A DNA stretch of 26,375 bases from an uncultured Lachnospiraceae bacterium (GTDB lineage Bacteria > Bacillota > Clostridia > Lachnospirales > Lachnospiraceae): contig CAJTOR010000051.1 of assembly GCA_910577675.1 (NCBI GenBank), positions 1-26,375 of the forward strand. Direction: 5' to 3'. Position 1 is the stretch's first letter, and each line of letters begins with the position of its first letter. Positions 15,199 through 23,179 of this stretch are shown here, piece by piece. The translations under genes and the position numbers were made by a program. The notes beneath the pieces were generated by a model. The model saw only the letters and a program-made list of their open reading frames with translations. It searched no databases and had not been told where the DNA came from.

Positions 15199-16152
15199 AT
15201 GTGGAAATATATAACACAAAGAATTTTGCTGATGTTCATGACCCTGTTTATTATTACGGGGCTCTGCTTTGTGCTGATTCGTATGCTGCCGCTGCCGCCG
15301 CTTCCGGCGGAGGATCCGCATTCGGTGGTTGTGGAACTGCAGCGCGAGGCTGCCGGGTATAACAAACCATATATGGTGCAGTTTGGTATTTTTCTGAAAA
15401 ATATCTTTACGAAGTTTGACTGGGGGGTTAGTGACAAACTCTATATTGGGCGCGATGTTGCGAACATCTTCCTGGATAAGTTACCTGCGACAATGATTGT
15501 TAATATTTATTCTATCTTATTCAGTATCCCAATCGGGATATTGTTCGGTATTTTTGCGGCATTAAAAAAGAATACGTGGATTGACCACTCGATTTCGACC
15601 CTGACAATGGTTGTGATTTCTGTGCCGTCGTTCGTGTACGCATTTATTATCCAGTATGTTTTCTATTATAAATTGAACCTGCTGCCTCCTCTGATGAATG
15701 CGGGGAAGGATTTCTTTACGTGGAGCATGTTTAAAAGTATGCTTCCGCCGGTTATGTCCCTGTCATTTGGCGTAATCGCGGGCTTTACGCGCACAACGCG
15801 TGCGGAGCTGACGGAGGTTCTTACCAGCGAGTTTATGCTGCTCGCCCGCACAAAGGGACTGACAAAGACACAGGCGACTGTGCGCCATGCGTTAAAGAAC
15901 TGTATGGTGGTGGTTCTCCCGTCAATTTTTGGTCAGTTTATCGGTATTTTGGGCGGCTCCCTGATTATCGAGAAGATTTTCTCGGTTCCGGGTGTTGGCA
16001 CACTTTATTTAAATTCTATCCAGGCACCGGATTATCCGCTGTTTATGATGCTGACTGTGTTCTATACAAGTATCGGACTTATCGCCGCGATTGTTGTGGA
16101 TGTCAGTTACAGTTTTATTGATCCTCGTATCCGTATGGGTTCGAAGAAATAA
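15199..16152 (+). CDS. oppB: Oligopeptide-type ABC transporter permease, OppB type
   Basis: A 317-residue inner-membrane permease with about six helices, the only subunit of the operon of ordinary size. ATG at 15199 follows GGAGGA by six bases. The first helix (ILLMFMTLFIITGLCFVLIRMLP) is the standard OppB start. The coupling (EAA) motif is at about 211-233, EFMLLARTKGLTKTQATVRHALKN. The C-terminal part has LGGSLIIEKIFSVPGVGTLYLNSI and ends with VDVSYSFIDPRIRMG, as in the family. The loop between helix 1 and 2 (about 32-95) is external. It lies 17 bases ahead of the OppC-like gene. Confidence 0.93.
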   Translation: MWKYITQRILLMFMTLFIITGLCFVLIRMLPLPPLPAEDPHSVVVELQREAAGYNKPYMVQFGIFLKNIFTKFDWGVSDKLYIGRDVANIFLDKLPATMIVNIYSILFSIPIGILFGIFAALKKNTWIDHSISTLTMVVISVPSFVYAFIIQYVFYYKLNLLPPLMNAGKDFFTWSMFKSMLPPVMSLSFGVIAGFTRTTRAELTEVLTSEFMLLARTKGLTKTQATVRHALKNCMVVVLPSIFGQFIGILGGSLIIEKIFSVPGVGTLYLNSIQAPDYPLFMMLTVFYTSIGLIAAIVVDVSYSFIDPRIRMGSKK

Positions 16153-16169
16153 GAACGGAGGTCAGGCAG

Positions 16170-17702
16170 ATGGAAAACAAATTTGAAAAGATTCCGAAGG
16201 AGCTGTTTGAATTTGCCCAGCTCGATGCGGTTTTACATGATAAAAAAATGGAGACGAAGGCAAGGGGATTTTTTGCGGACGCATTTTTAAGGTTCAAGAA
16301 AAACAAGTCTTCCGTGGTGGCGGCGTGGATTATCGGGCTGCTGGTTTTGTTTGCGATACTTTCCCCGATTGTTTCCTCCTACACGATTAAAGATAAGGAT
16401 GTAATTTACCAGAATTATCCTCCCTATGTTGAGAAGATGGCAAAGAAGGGCTACAACTTTTTAAACGGCGGGAAGGTACTGACAAGCCAGAACGAGCAGT
16501 CGCTCGACAAATGGCACGCAATTGGAAAAGAAACGGGGATGGACCCGGTACTTGCTATCCTTGGGACGGAGGAGGTTGAGTCCAAGTACCGCGGTCAGAT
16601 ACGTGTTACAAAGTATTACAAGCTGAAACTCAATCAGTATTTTGCGGTCGGTATCCGCACGCAGACATTTTCCTACGAGGAATTTGCAGATATCCAGCGC
16701 TTCCAGGATGAAACCGGAATACAAGTAATCTATCCGTGGGTTGAGGCGAAGGATATTGCGGGCATTGACAATGACCCGGCAATCTGGTATCAGGTAAAGG
16801 ATTCAAAGGGAACGCCGGTCAAGGATGAGAATGGCGACTGGATTCCTGCCTACTCCTCAAATGCGGCAATAGAAGGTGCGCCGTATACGAGCCAGCGCAT
16901 TGAGGGCGACCCTGGTGACTGGATTTACAGCGTGCATAAATCGGGTGCGGTGTCGGCACGTTTTTGTTACTACAATTATTATATTTATAAAAACGGCCAT
17001 GAGCCGCGCTATGTATTTGGGACGAATGTAATGGGGCAGGATCTGTTTATGGCAATCGGTGTCGGCGCGCGTTTTTCGCTTGTATTCGCCGTTCTGGTAT
17101 CCGCGATCAATCTTTTTATCGGCGCGATTTACGGTGCGATACAGGGCTATTACGGCGGGAAGATCGACCTTATCATGGATCGAATTGTGGATGTGTTAAG
17201 TGGTCTGCCTTTTATTGTGTGCGTGACTCTTTTCCAGCTCCACCTCTCAAGCAAGGTCGGCGTGGTAGGCTCCTTCCTGTTTGCCTATATCCTGACGGGC
17301 TGGATCGGGATGTCCGCGCTTGTAAGAAAGCAGTTCTACCGGTTTAAGGGGCAGGAGTATGTACTTGCTGCAAGAACCCTTGGCGCATCGGATAAGAGGC
17401 TGATGTTCAAGCATATTTTCCCGAACTCGATGGGAACCATTATTACAAGCTGTGCACTCGTTATCCCAGGCGTAATCAATTCCGAAACGAATATGACATA
17501 CCTTAATATCGTAAATCTGTCGGAGTTTGCTGGCACTACGATCGGGACGCTGATGTCGCAGGGGCAGGGCGTGGCAACCACCTCGCCGCACGCGATGATT
17601 TTCCCGGCGATCTTTATCTCGCTTTTGCTGATCTCGTTCAACTTGTTCGGCAACGGTCTAAGAGATGCATTTAACCCGTCAACAAGAGGAATGGAGGACT
17701 AG
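16170..17702 (+). CDS. oppC: Oligopeptide-type ABC transporter permease, OppC type, with large external insertion
   Basis: The second permease, 510 residues against about 300 in the family. A cytoplasmic N-terminus (1-48) leads to helix 1 (SSVVAAWIIGLLVLFAILSPIVSSY, 47-71). Residues about 72-278 are then a hydrophilic domain that should lie outside the membrane, including YRGQIRVTKYYKLKLNQYFAVG. The conserved HEPRYVFGTNVMGQDLF (277-293) marks the return to the OppC core. The coupling motif is EYVLAARTLGASDKRLMFKHIFPN (396-419), and the end GLRDAFNPSTRG is typical. The external domain would face the binding protein, so a docking or gating role is inferred. It is four bases from the next gene. 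Confidence 0.92.
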   Translation: MENKFEKIPKELFEFAQLDAVLHDKKMETKARGFFADAFLRFKKNKSSVVAAWIIGLLVLFAILSPIVSSYTIKDKDVIYQNYPPYVEKMAKKGYNFLNGGKVLTSQNEQSLDKWHAIGKETGMDPVLAILGTEEVESKYRGQIRVTKYYKLKLNQYFAVGIRTQTFSYEEFADIQRFQDETGIQVIYPWVEAKDIAGIDNDPAIWYQVKDSKGTPVKDENGDWIPAYSSNAAIEGAPYTSQRIEGDPGDWIYSVHKSGAVSARFCYYNYYIYKNGHEPRYVFGTNVMGQDLFMAIGVGARFSLVFAVLVSAINLFIGAIYGAIQGYYGGKIDLIMDRIVDVLSGLPFIVCVTLFQLHLSSKVGVVGSFLFAYILTGWIGMSALVRKQFYRFKGQEYVLAARTLGASDKRLMFKHIFPNSMGTIITSCALVIPGVINSETNMTYLNIVNLSEFAGTTIGTLMSQGQGVATTSPHAMIFPAIFISLLLISFNLFGNGLRDAFNPSTRGMED

Positions 17703-17705
17703 AAA

Positions 17706-19871
17706 ATGGAAAAAAAACTTGAGGTAAAAAATCTGGTTATCTCCTTCCGCACCTCGAACGGGAAAGTGCAGGCGGTAAGGAATATCAGTTTTGATCTGGC
17801 AAAGGGTGAAACGCTTGCGATTGTCGGTGAGTCCGGTTCGGGCAAGTCCGTCACATCAAAGGCAATCTTAGGTATTTTAGCGGGGAATTCGATTATTGAG
17901 GGCGGTGAGATTGTCTATGACGGAAAAGATCTCTTAAAGATTACCGAGGAGGATTTTCACCGGATTCGCGGAGATAAGATTGCGATGATCTTCCAGGATC
18001 CGATGTCGAGCTTAAACCCGATTGTAAAGATCGGACGGCAGCTAACCGAGGCAATGATCCTGAAGAATAAGGCGCGCCGCAAGGAATGCCGCAGGAATTT
18101 TAACAGCTACCTGAAAATGCTTGAGGAGAACATGATTGAGTCGAGCGCTAAGAGCGATGTAGCTAAGGCGGCTGCCCTGAAACAGAAATGCAAGGACTTC
18201 AATAAATTTGAATACAAGCATATCGAACTTGAAGAGAATTATAACAAAGCGAGGGAATCCGCCGAGGAAGCGGTTTCAGAGCTTGAAAACCTCGTATTTG
18301 AACTGGGGAAGAAATTTGATAAGGATGTAAAAGTCAGGGTACAGGATGTGGCGAAACTGGCAAAGGGCGCGTGCCATAAGTATCTTGTAAGTAAGGATGG
18401 GGCGCGTCTGGTTTCTTTGGCGGACAGTCTTCCTTCGCTTGTGGCATCGGAAAAGGATTCGAAGGATTACAAAAAGACCGTGGCGGCGATGGAGGAGATG
18501 TTACCGATCCTGAAAGCGGCGCTTGCACTTGCACAGCCAAATTTCTTTGCGCTTGGATACTATGAAACATTTGCGGGCAAGGCAGTGCCGGATAAGCCGA
18601 TACCGGAACTGAATGCTTATATGCGCAAGTACCTGGATGATAATTTTATGCTTGCATTTATCGATGATGCGAAGAAAGCACTGATTTATTCGGCGGAAAA
18701 AGCTAACCTGGCAAAGGAAAAAGCAGTGAAGTTTCTCGAGTCCAAGCGCGCTGTATTTGAGAGGGAAAACCTTGATAAGAAGGAGTGCGACGAAGCCTGC
18801 AAACTCTGTGCAAAGGAAGTTTTTGGGACGATCGACCATATGGAGATCAGAAAGGACAGTCTTGTCTATACCTTTGGGTCGGGGCTGCGCAGTGAGATCA
18901 ATAAATATTTTGACGGCATCCGCAAAAACGAGAAGGAAAAGAACCGTTATGCCAAGCAGAAGGCGAAGTACGACACGCTTGTGGAAAAGGGCAAGGAGCC
19001 CGACTGGCAGGTTGTCCCGGCATCCTACACGGATCTTGAGCTGGCAAAACAAAATATCCTGATGCAGGTTGACCGCCTGATTTCCCATTATAAGGAGATT
19101 CTTTCGGCGAAGGAGAAGCGCGATTTTGCTGCGGAAACGGTAAATGTGATCGATTATTTAAAAGAGAATGCGAGCGGTGTGGTTCAGAAAGTAACAAAAC
19201 GACTGGCGAAGGAGAAGGCGGTCAAGCTGATGGAGGAGGTCGGCATACCGGAGCCGAGAACCCGTTACAACCAGTATCCATTTGAATTTTCAGGCGGTAT
19301 GCGGCAGCGTATTGTGATTGCGATCGCGCTGGCGGCAAACCCGGATATTCTTATCTGTGACGAGCCGACAACGGCACTTGACGTTACAATCCAGGCGCAG
19401 ATACTTGAGCTGATTAACCGGCTTAAAAAGGAGAGGAACATTTCCGTTATCTTTATTACACATGACCTGGGTGTTGTGGCAAATATGGCGGACCGCGTGG
19501 CGGTTATGTACGCGGGCAAGATTGTGGAGTACGGCACGGCGCAGGATATTTTCTATGAGGCGGCACATCCTTATACCTGGGCACTGCTCTCCTCCATGCC
19601 GGATCTTGACACAACGGAGAAACTGGATGCAATTCCTGGCACACCGCCGAACATGATTTTCCCGCCTAAGGGTGATGCGTTTGCGGCGCGCAACAAGTAC
19701 GCGTTAAAGATCGATTTTGAGAAGGAACCGCCGATGTTTGGGATCAGCGACACGCATTATGCTGCTACATGGCTGCTGCACCCGGATGCGCCTAAGGTTG
19801 CACCGCCTAAGATTGTGACCACAAGGATCGAGAGAATGAAGAACAGGAGGGAGGCAGAAGATGGAAGATAA
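17706..19871 (+). CDS. oppD: Oligopeptide-type ABC transporter ATPase, OppD type, with about 370-residue insertion
   Basis: An ATPase of 721 residues, where OppD proteins have about 330. All catalytic motifs are intact: Walker A GESGSGKS at 41-48, Q-loop Gln97 in MIFQDPMSSLNP, signature FSGGMRQR at 528-535, Walker B ILICDEP at 548-554 (Glu553) and switch His586. The extra part, about residues 125-497, is Lys/Glu/Ala-rich and helical in character, and is placed between the Q-loop region and the signature, within the helical subdomain that contacts the permease. Family-like sequence resumes at AKEKAVKLMEEVGIPEPRTRYNQYP. The C-terminal HPYTWALLSSMPD is normal, but the following tail lacks the four cysteines that most OppD/OppF proteins have there. 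No stop or frameshift interrupts it. Confidence 0.92.
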   Translation: MEKKLEVKNLVISFRTSNGKVQAVRNISFDLAKGETLAIVGESGSGKSVTSKAILGILAGNSIIEGGEIVYDGKDLLKITEEDFHRIRGDKIAMIFQDPMSSLNPIVKIGRQLTEAMILKNKARRKECRRNFNSYLKMLEENMIESSAKSDVAKAAALKQKCKDFNKFEYKHIELEENYNKARESAEEAVSELENLVFELGKKFDKDVKVRVQDVAKLAKGACHKYLVSKDGARLVSLADSLPSLVASEKDSKDYKKTVAAMEEMLPILKAALALAQPNFFALGYYETFAGKAVPDKPIPELNAYMRKYLDDNFMLAFIDDAKKALIYSAEKANLAKEKAVKFLESKRAVFERENLDKKECDEACKLCAKEVFGTIDHMEIRKDSLVYTFGSGLRSEINKYFDGIRKNEKEKNRYAKQKAKYDTLVEKGKEPDWQVVPASYTDLELAKQNILMQVDRLISHYKEILSAKEKRDFAAETVNVIDYLKENASGVVQKVTKRLAKEKAVKLMEEVGIPEPRTRYNQYPFEFSGGMRQRIVIAIALAANPDILICDEPTTALDVTIQAQILELINRLKKERNISVIFITHDLGVVANMADRVAVMYAGKIVEYGTAQDIFYEAAHPYTWALLSSMPDLDTTEKLDAIPGTPPNMIFPPKGDAFAARNKYALKIDFEKEPPMFGISDTHYAATWLLHPDAPKVAPPKIVTTRIERMKNRREAEDGR

Positions 19872-21078
19872 GAAAGATGAAGTTTTGCTGAGAGTGGAAC
19901 ATCTTTGCCAGTACTTTAGGATGGGAAAGTCCGAATTAAAGGCCGTTGATGATGTCAGTTTTGATATCAAGAAGGGTGAGGTATTCGGGCTGGTAGGTGA
20001 GTCCGGCTGTGGGAAAACCACAACGGGGCGCTCGATCATCAAACTGTACAATATTACCTCCGGAAATATTTATTTTAAGGGAATCCGAATTGGTGCGGGC
20101 ATCCGCTCATACCAGGATGCGATCGCTAAAAAGAAGGCGGAATACAAGGAGAAGGCGGCTTCAGTGGATGCGGGGCAGGCGGCAAAGCTGAAGAAAGAAC
20201 TGGACGATTTTATTCTGGAGCAAAAAGCCGCCATAAAAGCGGCGAAGCGCGACCAGAAAAACTGTGACAGGATGTATGCGGAAAAGCGCGTGGCAGAGGT
20301 GAAGGAAAAATATGAGCCGATGATCGAGAAGGCTTCGGCAGGTCAGAGGGAGAAGCTGCAAAAGGAGTACCAGGATGAGCTGCGCAAAGCGAAGCGCACC
20401 AAGCTTGTGACCCAGATCCAGATGATTTTCCAGGACCCGATTGCCTCGCTTGACCCGCGTCTTACAGTGCGGGAGATTATTTCCGAGGGTTTGATTATAA
20501 AAGGTGAGCGCGACAAGGAAGCGATTGATAAGAAGGTCTACGAGATGCTTGAATTAGTCGGGCTGGTAAGGGAGCATGCCTCCCGCTACCCGCATGAGTT
20601 TTCGGGCGGTCAGCGCCAGCGCATTGGTGTGGCGCGCTCCATTATTATGAACCCGGAGATGATAATTGCGGACGAGCCGGTTTCGGCACTCGATGTTTCC
20701 GTACAGGCGCAGGTTATTAATCTGTTAAATGAACTTAGGGAAAAATTTGGCTTAACCATTATGTTTGTGGCGCATGACCTCTCGGTTGTGAAATATTTTT
20801 CCGACCGCATTGGCGTTATGTATTTCGGCAAGCTTGTGGAGTTGGCACCGTCTGACGAGCTGTTTAAGAATCCGCTCCACCCATATACAAAATCGCTGCT
20901 TTCAGCGATACCGCTGCCGGACCCGATCTATGAGAAACAGCGCGTGCGCATTGTGTACAACCCGCTTGCAGAACATGATTATTCGGTGGATAAGCCGACG
21001 CTTAGGGAGATTAAGCCGGGGCATTTTATCCAGTGCAACAATGCGGAGTTTGAAAAGTATAAGAAGGAATTGAAATAG
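19861..21078 (+). CDS. oppF: Oligopeptide-type ABC transporter ATPase, OppF type, with about 100-residue insertion
   Basis: The partner ATPase, 405 residues, overlapping the OppD-type gene by 11 bases. Walker A GESGCGKT at 46-53, Q-loop Gln191 in MIFQDPIASLDP, signature FSGGQRQR at 247-254, Walker B MIIADEP at 267-273 (Glu272) and switch His305 are intact. Residues about 79-182 are an added Lys/Glu/Ala-rich helical segment between Walker A and the Q-loop, a different position from the OppD insertion. After HPYTKSLLSAIPLPDPIYE the tail (NPLAEHDYSVDKPTLREIKPGHF) replaces the usual cysteine-containing end. It is the last gene of the transporter operon. Substrate specificity cannot be read from the ATPase. 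Confidence 0.92.
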   Translation: MEDKKDEVLLRVEHLCQYFRMGKSELKAVDDVSFDIKKGEVFGLVGESGCGKTTTGRSIIKLYNITSGNIYFKGIRIGAGIRSYQDAIAKKKAEYKEKAASVDAGQAAKLKKELDDFILEQKAAIKAAKRDQKNCDRMYAEKRVAEVKEKYEPMIEKASAGQREKLQKEYQDELRKAKRTKLVTQIQMIFQDPIASLDPRLTVREIISEGLIIKGERDKEAIDKKVYEMLELVGLVREHASRYPHEFSGGQRQRIGVARSIIMNPEMIIADEPVSALDVSVQAQVINLLNELREKFGLTIMFVAHDLSVVKYFSDRIGVMYFGKLVELAPSDELFKNPLHPYTKSLLSAIPLPDPIYEKQRVRIVYNPLAEHDYSVDKPTLREIKPGHFIQCNNAEFEKYKKELK

Positions 21079-21114
21079 GGCAGGTACCCGCAAGTTTAAA
21101 GGGCGGGGCACTGT

Positions 21115-21143
21115 GGGAAAAAACATAGATCAATGTTTTTCCC
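21115..21143 (+). other. Stem-loop after the transporter operon
   Basis: GGGAAAAAACAT (21115-21126) and ATGTTTTTCCC (21133-21143) pair with one unpaired A and a six-base loop. The T run is inside the stem and none follows it, so termination is doubtful; partial termination or mRNA end protection is possible. Confidence 0.4.
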
Positions 21144-21179
21144 GGTAAATTTATCAATAAGAATAAGGGGGCAATGGCA

Positions 21180-21572
21180 ATGAAGAAGCGGACCTATTAT
21201 TTAATTTGCATGGGGGTGATTCTTGTCATTGCCCTTATTATGTCCGTAAAAGGCGGATTGTTTTCGGCGGGGGAGAGGGCGGAAATATTCCGCATCCTCT
21301 CGGACAGCTTTTTTGTGCCGGGCGTTTTGTTCGTGGGCGCGGGGGCGCTTTCATGGGGGGCATCAAAAGGCACTTACGATATGTTAAGCTACGGATGCGG
21401 CAGGATGGCGCGCCATTTTGTGCCGGGGATGGACAAGGAAAAATATAGTAGTTTTTATCGCTATAAACAGCAGCGCGACGAGGGGGGGAGGGGCTGGAAA
21501 CCACATGTTCTTCTTAGCGGTCTTATTGCCCTTTTGATTGCGGGAGTGTTTATGGCACTGTACTTTTTATAG
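21180..21572 (+). CDS. Small membrane protein, possibly DUF3899 family
   Basis: A 130-residue protein with three hydrophobic helices: YYLICMGVILVIALIMSVKG near the N-terminus, FFVPGVLFVGAGALSWGAS in the middle and VLLSGLIALLIAGVFMALYFL at the end. A basic, aromatic loop (YSSFYRYKQQRDEGGRGWKP) lies before the last helix. The layout resembles the DUF3899 family. ATG at 21180 is preferred because GGGGG (21167-21171) sits eight bases upstream; ATG 21174 would be too close. Function is unknown. It lies about 100 bases after the transporter operon and may be read through from it. Confidence 0.65.
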   Translation: MKKRTYYLICMGVILVIALIMSVKGGLFSAGERAEIFRILSDSFFVPGVLFVGAGALSWGASKGTYDMLSYGCGRMARHFVPGMDKEKYSSFYRYKQQRDEGGRGWKPHVLLSGLIALLIAGVFMALYFL

Positions 21573-21595
21573 AAATAATTCCCAGTGAAAATTGC

Positions 21596-21623
21596 TTGAC
21601 AAAATACAGAAAGTTGGTATAAT
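21596..21623 (+). promoter_or_regulatory. Promoter of the radical SAM / DUF4130 operon
   Basis: TTGACA (21596-21601), 16-base spacer, TATAAT (21618-21623). Both boxes are consensus; the spacer is one base short of optimal. Confidence 0.88.
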
Positions 21624-21630
21624 AAATACA

Positions 21631-21642
21631 GAACATGTGTTC
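21631..21642. promoter_or_regulatory. LexA binding site (SOS box)
   Basis: GAACATGTGTTC preceded by A and followed by G matches the Gram-positive LexA consensus CGAACNNNNGTTCG except for the first base. It covers the expected transcript start, seven bases after the -10 box, where a repressor would block transcription. The genes it controls are of presumed DNA repair function, which supports the assignment. Confidence 0.82.
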
Positions 21643-21676
21643 GATTAGACTGGGAAAATAAAAAGGCGGTGTCAAG

Positions 21677-23179
21677 ATGGCGGTGGTTTATCAGGAAAAT
21701 ATGGGGCTTTATGAAAAGCTGCGCATTCTTTCCGATTCGGCGAAATACGATGTGGCATGTACTTCGAGCGGTGTTTCCCGCAAGGGGGCGGATTCGATGG
21801 TGGGGAATACCGCGGCATGTGGGATATGCCACAGCTTTTCAGCGGATGGGCGCTGTATTTCCCTGTTAAAAATATTGTTGACAAACGAGTGTATCTACGA
21901 TTGTAAATACTGTGTCAACCGTAGCTCAAACGATGTTGTCAGAACCTCCTTTACGCCGGAGGAGGTCTGTACGCTTACGATGGAGTTTTACCGCAGGAAT
22001 TATATTGAGGGGCTGTTTTTGAGTTCCGGCATCCGGCACAGCCCGAACCTGACGATGGAACAGATGGTGAAGACCCTGCGCCTCTTGCGGGAAACATACC
22101 ATTTTAACGGTTATATCCACTGTAAGGCAATCCCGGGGGCAGGGGAGGATCTGGTGGAGATGGCGGGCTGGTATGCAGACCGCATGAGTGTGAACCTGGA
22201 ACTTGTGACCGCGGAGGGGTTAAAGCACCTTGCCCCCCATAAAAACCGGAAAAACATTCTGATGCCGATGCGCAAAATCCAGAATGGGATAGACGAGGGC
22301 AGGCAGATGCTCGGCGCATGCGGCGGAAATAAGGGCATGTACTGGCATACGCAGAGAGAGCTGTCGGATAGGGCAGGGAAAGAGAAACAAAAAAGCGATG
22401 CGGGACTTTTAGGGCAGGAGATCAGGGATAGCGGGGGGAATCTGACTTTTTCAAAACAGGGCGGGGCATTGTCTTTTTCTCCTGCCCAGAAAGGACAGCG
22501 CGGCTTTGTTCCGGCAGGGCAGAGTACCCAGATTATTATCGGCGCGACACCGGAAACGGACTTGGAGGTGATGTCCGTGGTGGAGGCTCTCTATCAGCGC
22601 TTTGACTTAAAACGGGTATTTTACTCCGCGTTTGTCCGTGTCAACGACGATGCAAACCTCCCAGTGCTCCCCGGTGGGCCGCCTCTTTTGCGGGAGCACC
22701 GTATGTATCAGGCGGATTGGCTTTTGCGCTACTACGGTTTTTCAGCGGGGGAGATCCTGACAGAGGAGCGCCCGAACTTTAATGTCCTGCTTGACCCTAA
22801 ATGCAATTGGGCGGTGGGGCATCTCGACATGTTCCCGGTCGAGGTCAACCGGGCGGATTATTTTGAGCTGCTGCGTGTACCGGGGATTGGACCGAAGTCC
22901 GCCGGGCGGATTGTGGGGGCAAGAAGGAGCGCAGTGCTTGGATTTGATGATTTAAAAAAGCTTGGCGTGGTGCTTAAACGGGCGCTTTATTTTATTACCT
23001 GTTCCGGGCGGATGCTCTATCCGACAAAGATTGAGGAAGATTATATTGTAAAGCACCTGGTGGATGCATTGCCCGGAAAGCTTTCCGAGCACCATGACCC
23101 GGTTACTTACCGGCAGATGTCACTTTTTGATGTGGGGGGATTACTTGATCCGGGAACGGGGGAAGGGATATGCTGTTAG
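21677..23179 (+). CDS. Putative DNA modification/repair radical SAM protein (TIGR03916 type)
   Basis: A 500-residue radical SAM protein of the group named for linkage to uracil-DNA glycosylase-like proteins. The cluster motif CIYDCKYC (Cys72, Cys76, Cys79) binds the SAM-activating [4Fe-4S] cluster. The conserved upstream GNTAACGICHSFSADGRC has three further cysteines (48, 51, 60). FVPAGQSTQIIIGATPETD (278-296) and HLDMFPVEVNRADYFELLRVPGIG are family-typical, and VPGIGPKSAGRI (401-412) is a helix-hairpin-helix DNA-binding motif. Residues about 214-275 are a polar insertion that looks poorly conserved. Start 21677 is preceded by AAAGGCGG; ATG 21704 is also possible. The reaction is unknown. Regulation by the SOS box upstream is likely, and the partner gene overlaps by ten bases. 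Confidence 0.9.
   Translation: MAVVYQENMGLYEKLRILSDSAKYDVACTSSGVSRKGADSMVGNTAACGICHSFSADGRCISLLKILLTNECIYDCKYCVNRSSNDVVRTSFTPEEVCTLTMEFYRRNYIEGLFLSSGIRHSPNLTMEQMVKTLRLLRETYHFNGYIHCKAIPGAGEDLVEMAGWYADRMSVNLELVTAEGLKHLAPHKNRKNILMPMRKIQNGIDEGRQMLGACGGNKGMYWHTQRELSDRAGKEKQKSDAGLLGQEIRDSGGNLTFSKQGGALSFSPAQKGQRGFVPAGQSTQIIIGATPETDLEVMSVVEALYQRFDLKRVFYSAFVRVNDDANLPVLPGGPPLLREHRMYQADWLLRYYGFSAGEILTEERPNFNVLLDPKCNWAVGHLDMFPVEVNRADYFELLRVPGIGPKSAGRIVGARRSAVLGFDDLKKLGVVLKRALYFITCSGRMLYPTKIEEDYIVKHLVDALPGKLSEHHDPVTYRQMSLFDVGGLLDPGTGEGICC

Noticed and set aside
18501..19088. 195-residue minus-strand frame inside the OppD insertion
   Set aside because: No ribosome binding site and implausible composition; the plus strand has one continuous frame from Walker A to signature.
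18078..19196. Idea that the OppD insertion is a mobile element or assembly error
   Set aside because: No terminal repeats or target duplication, frame kept at both junctions, codon use like the host gene, and a similar enlargement in OppF and OppC.
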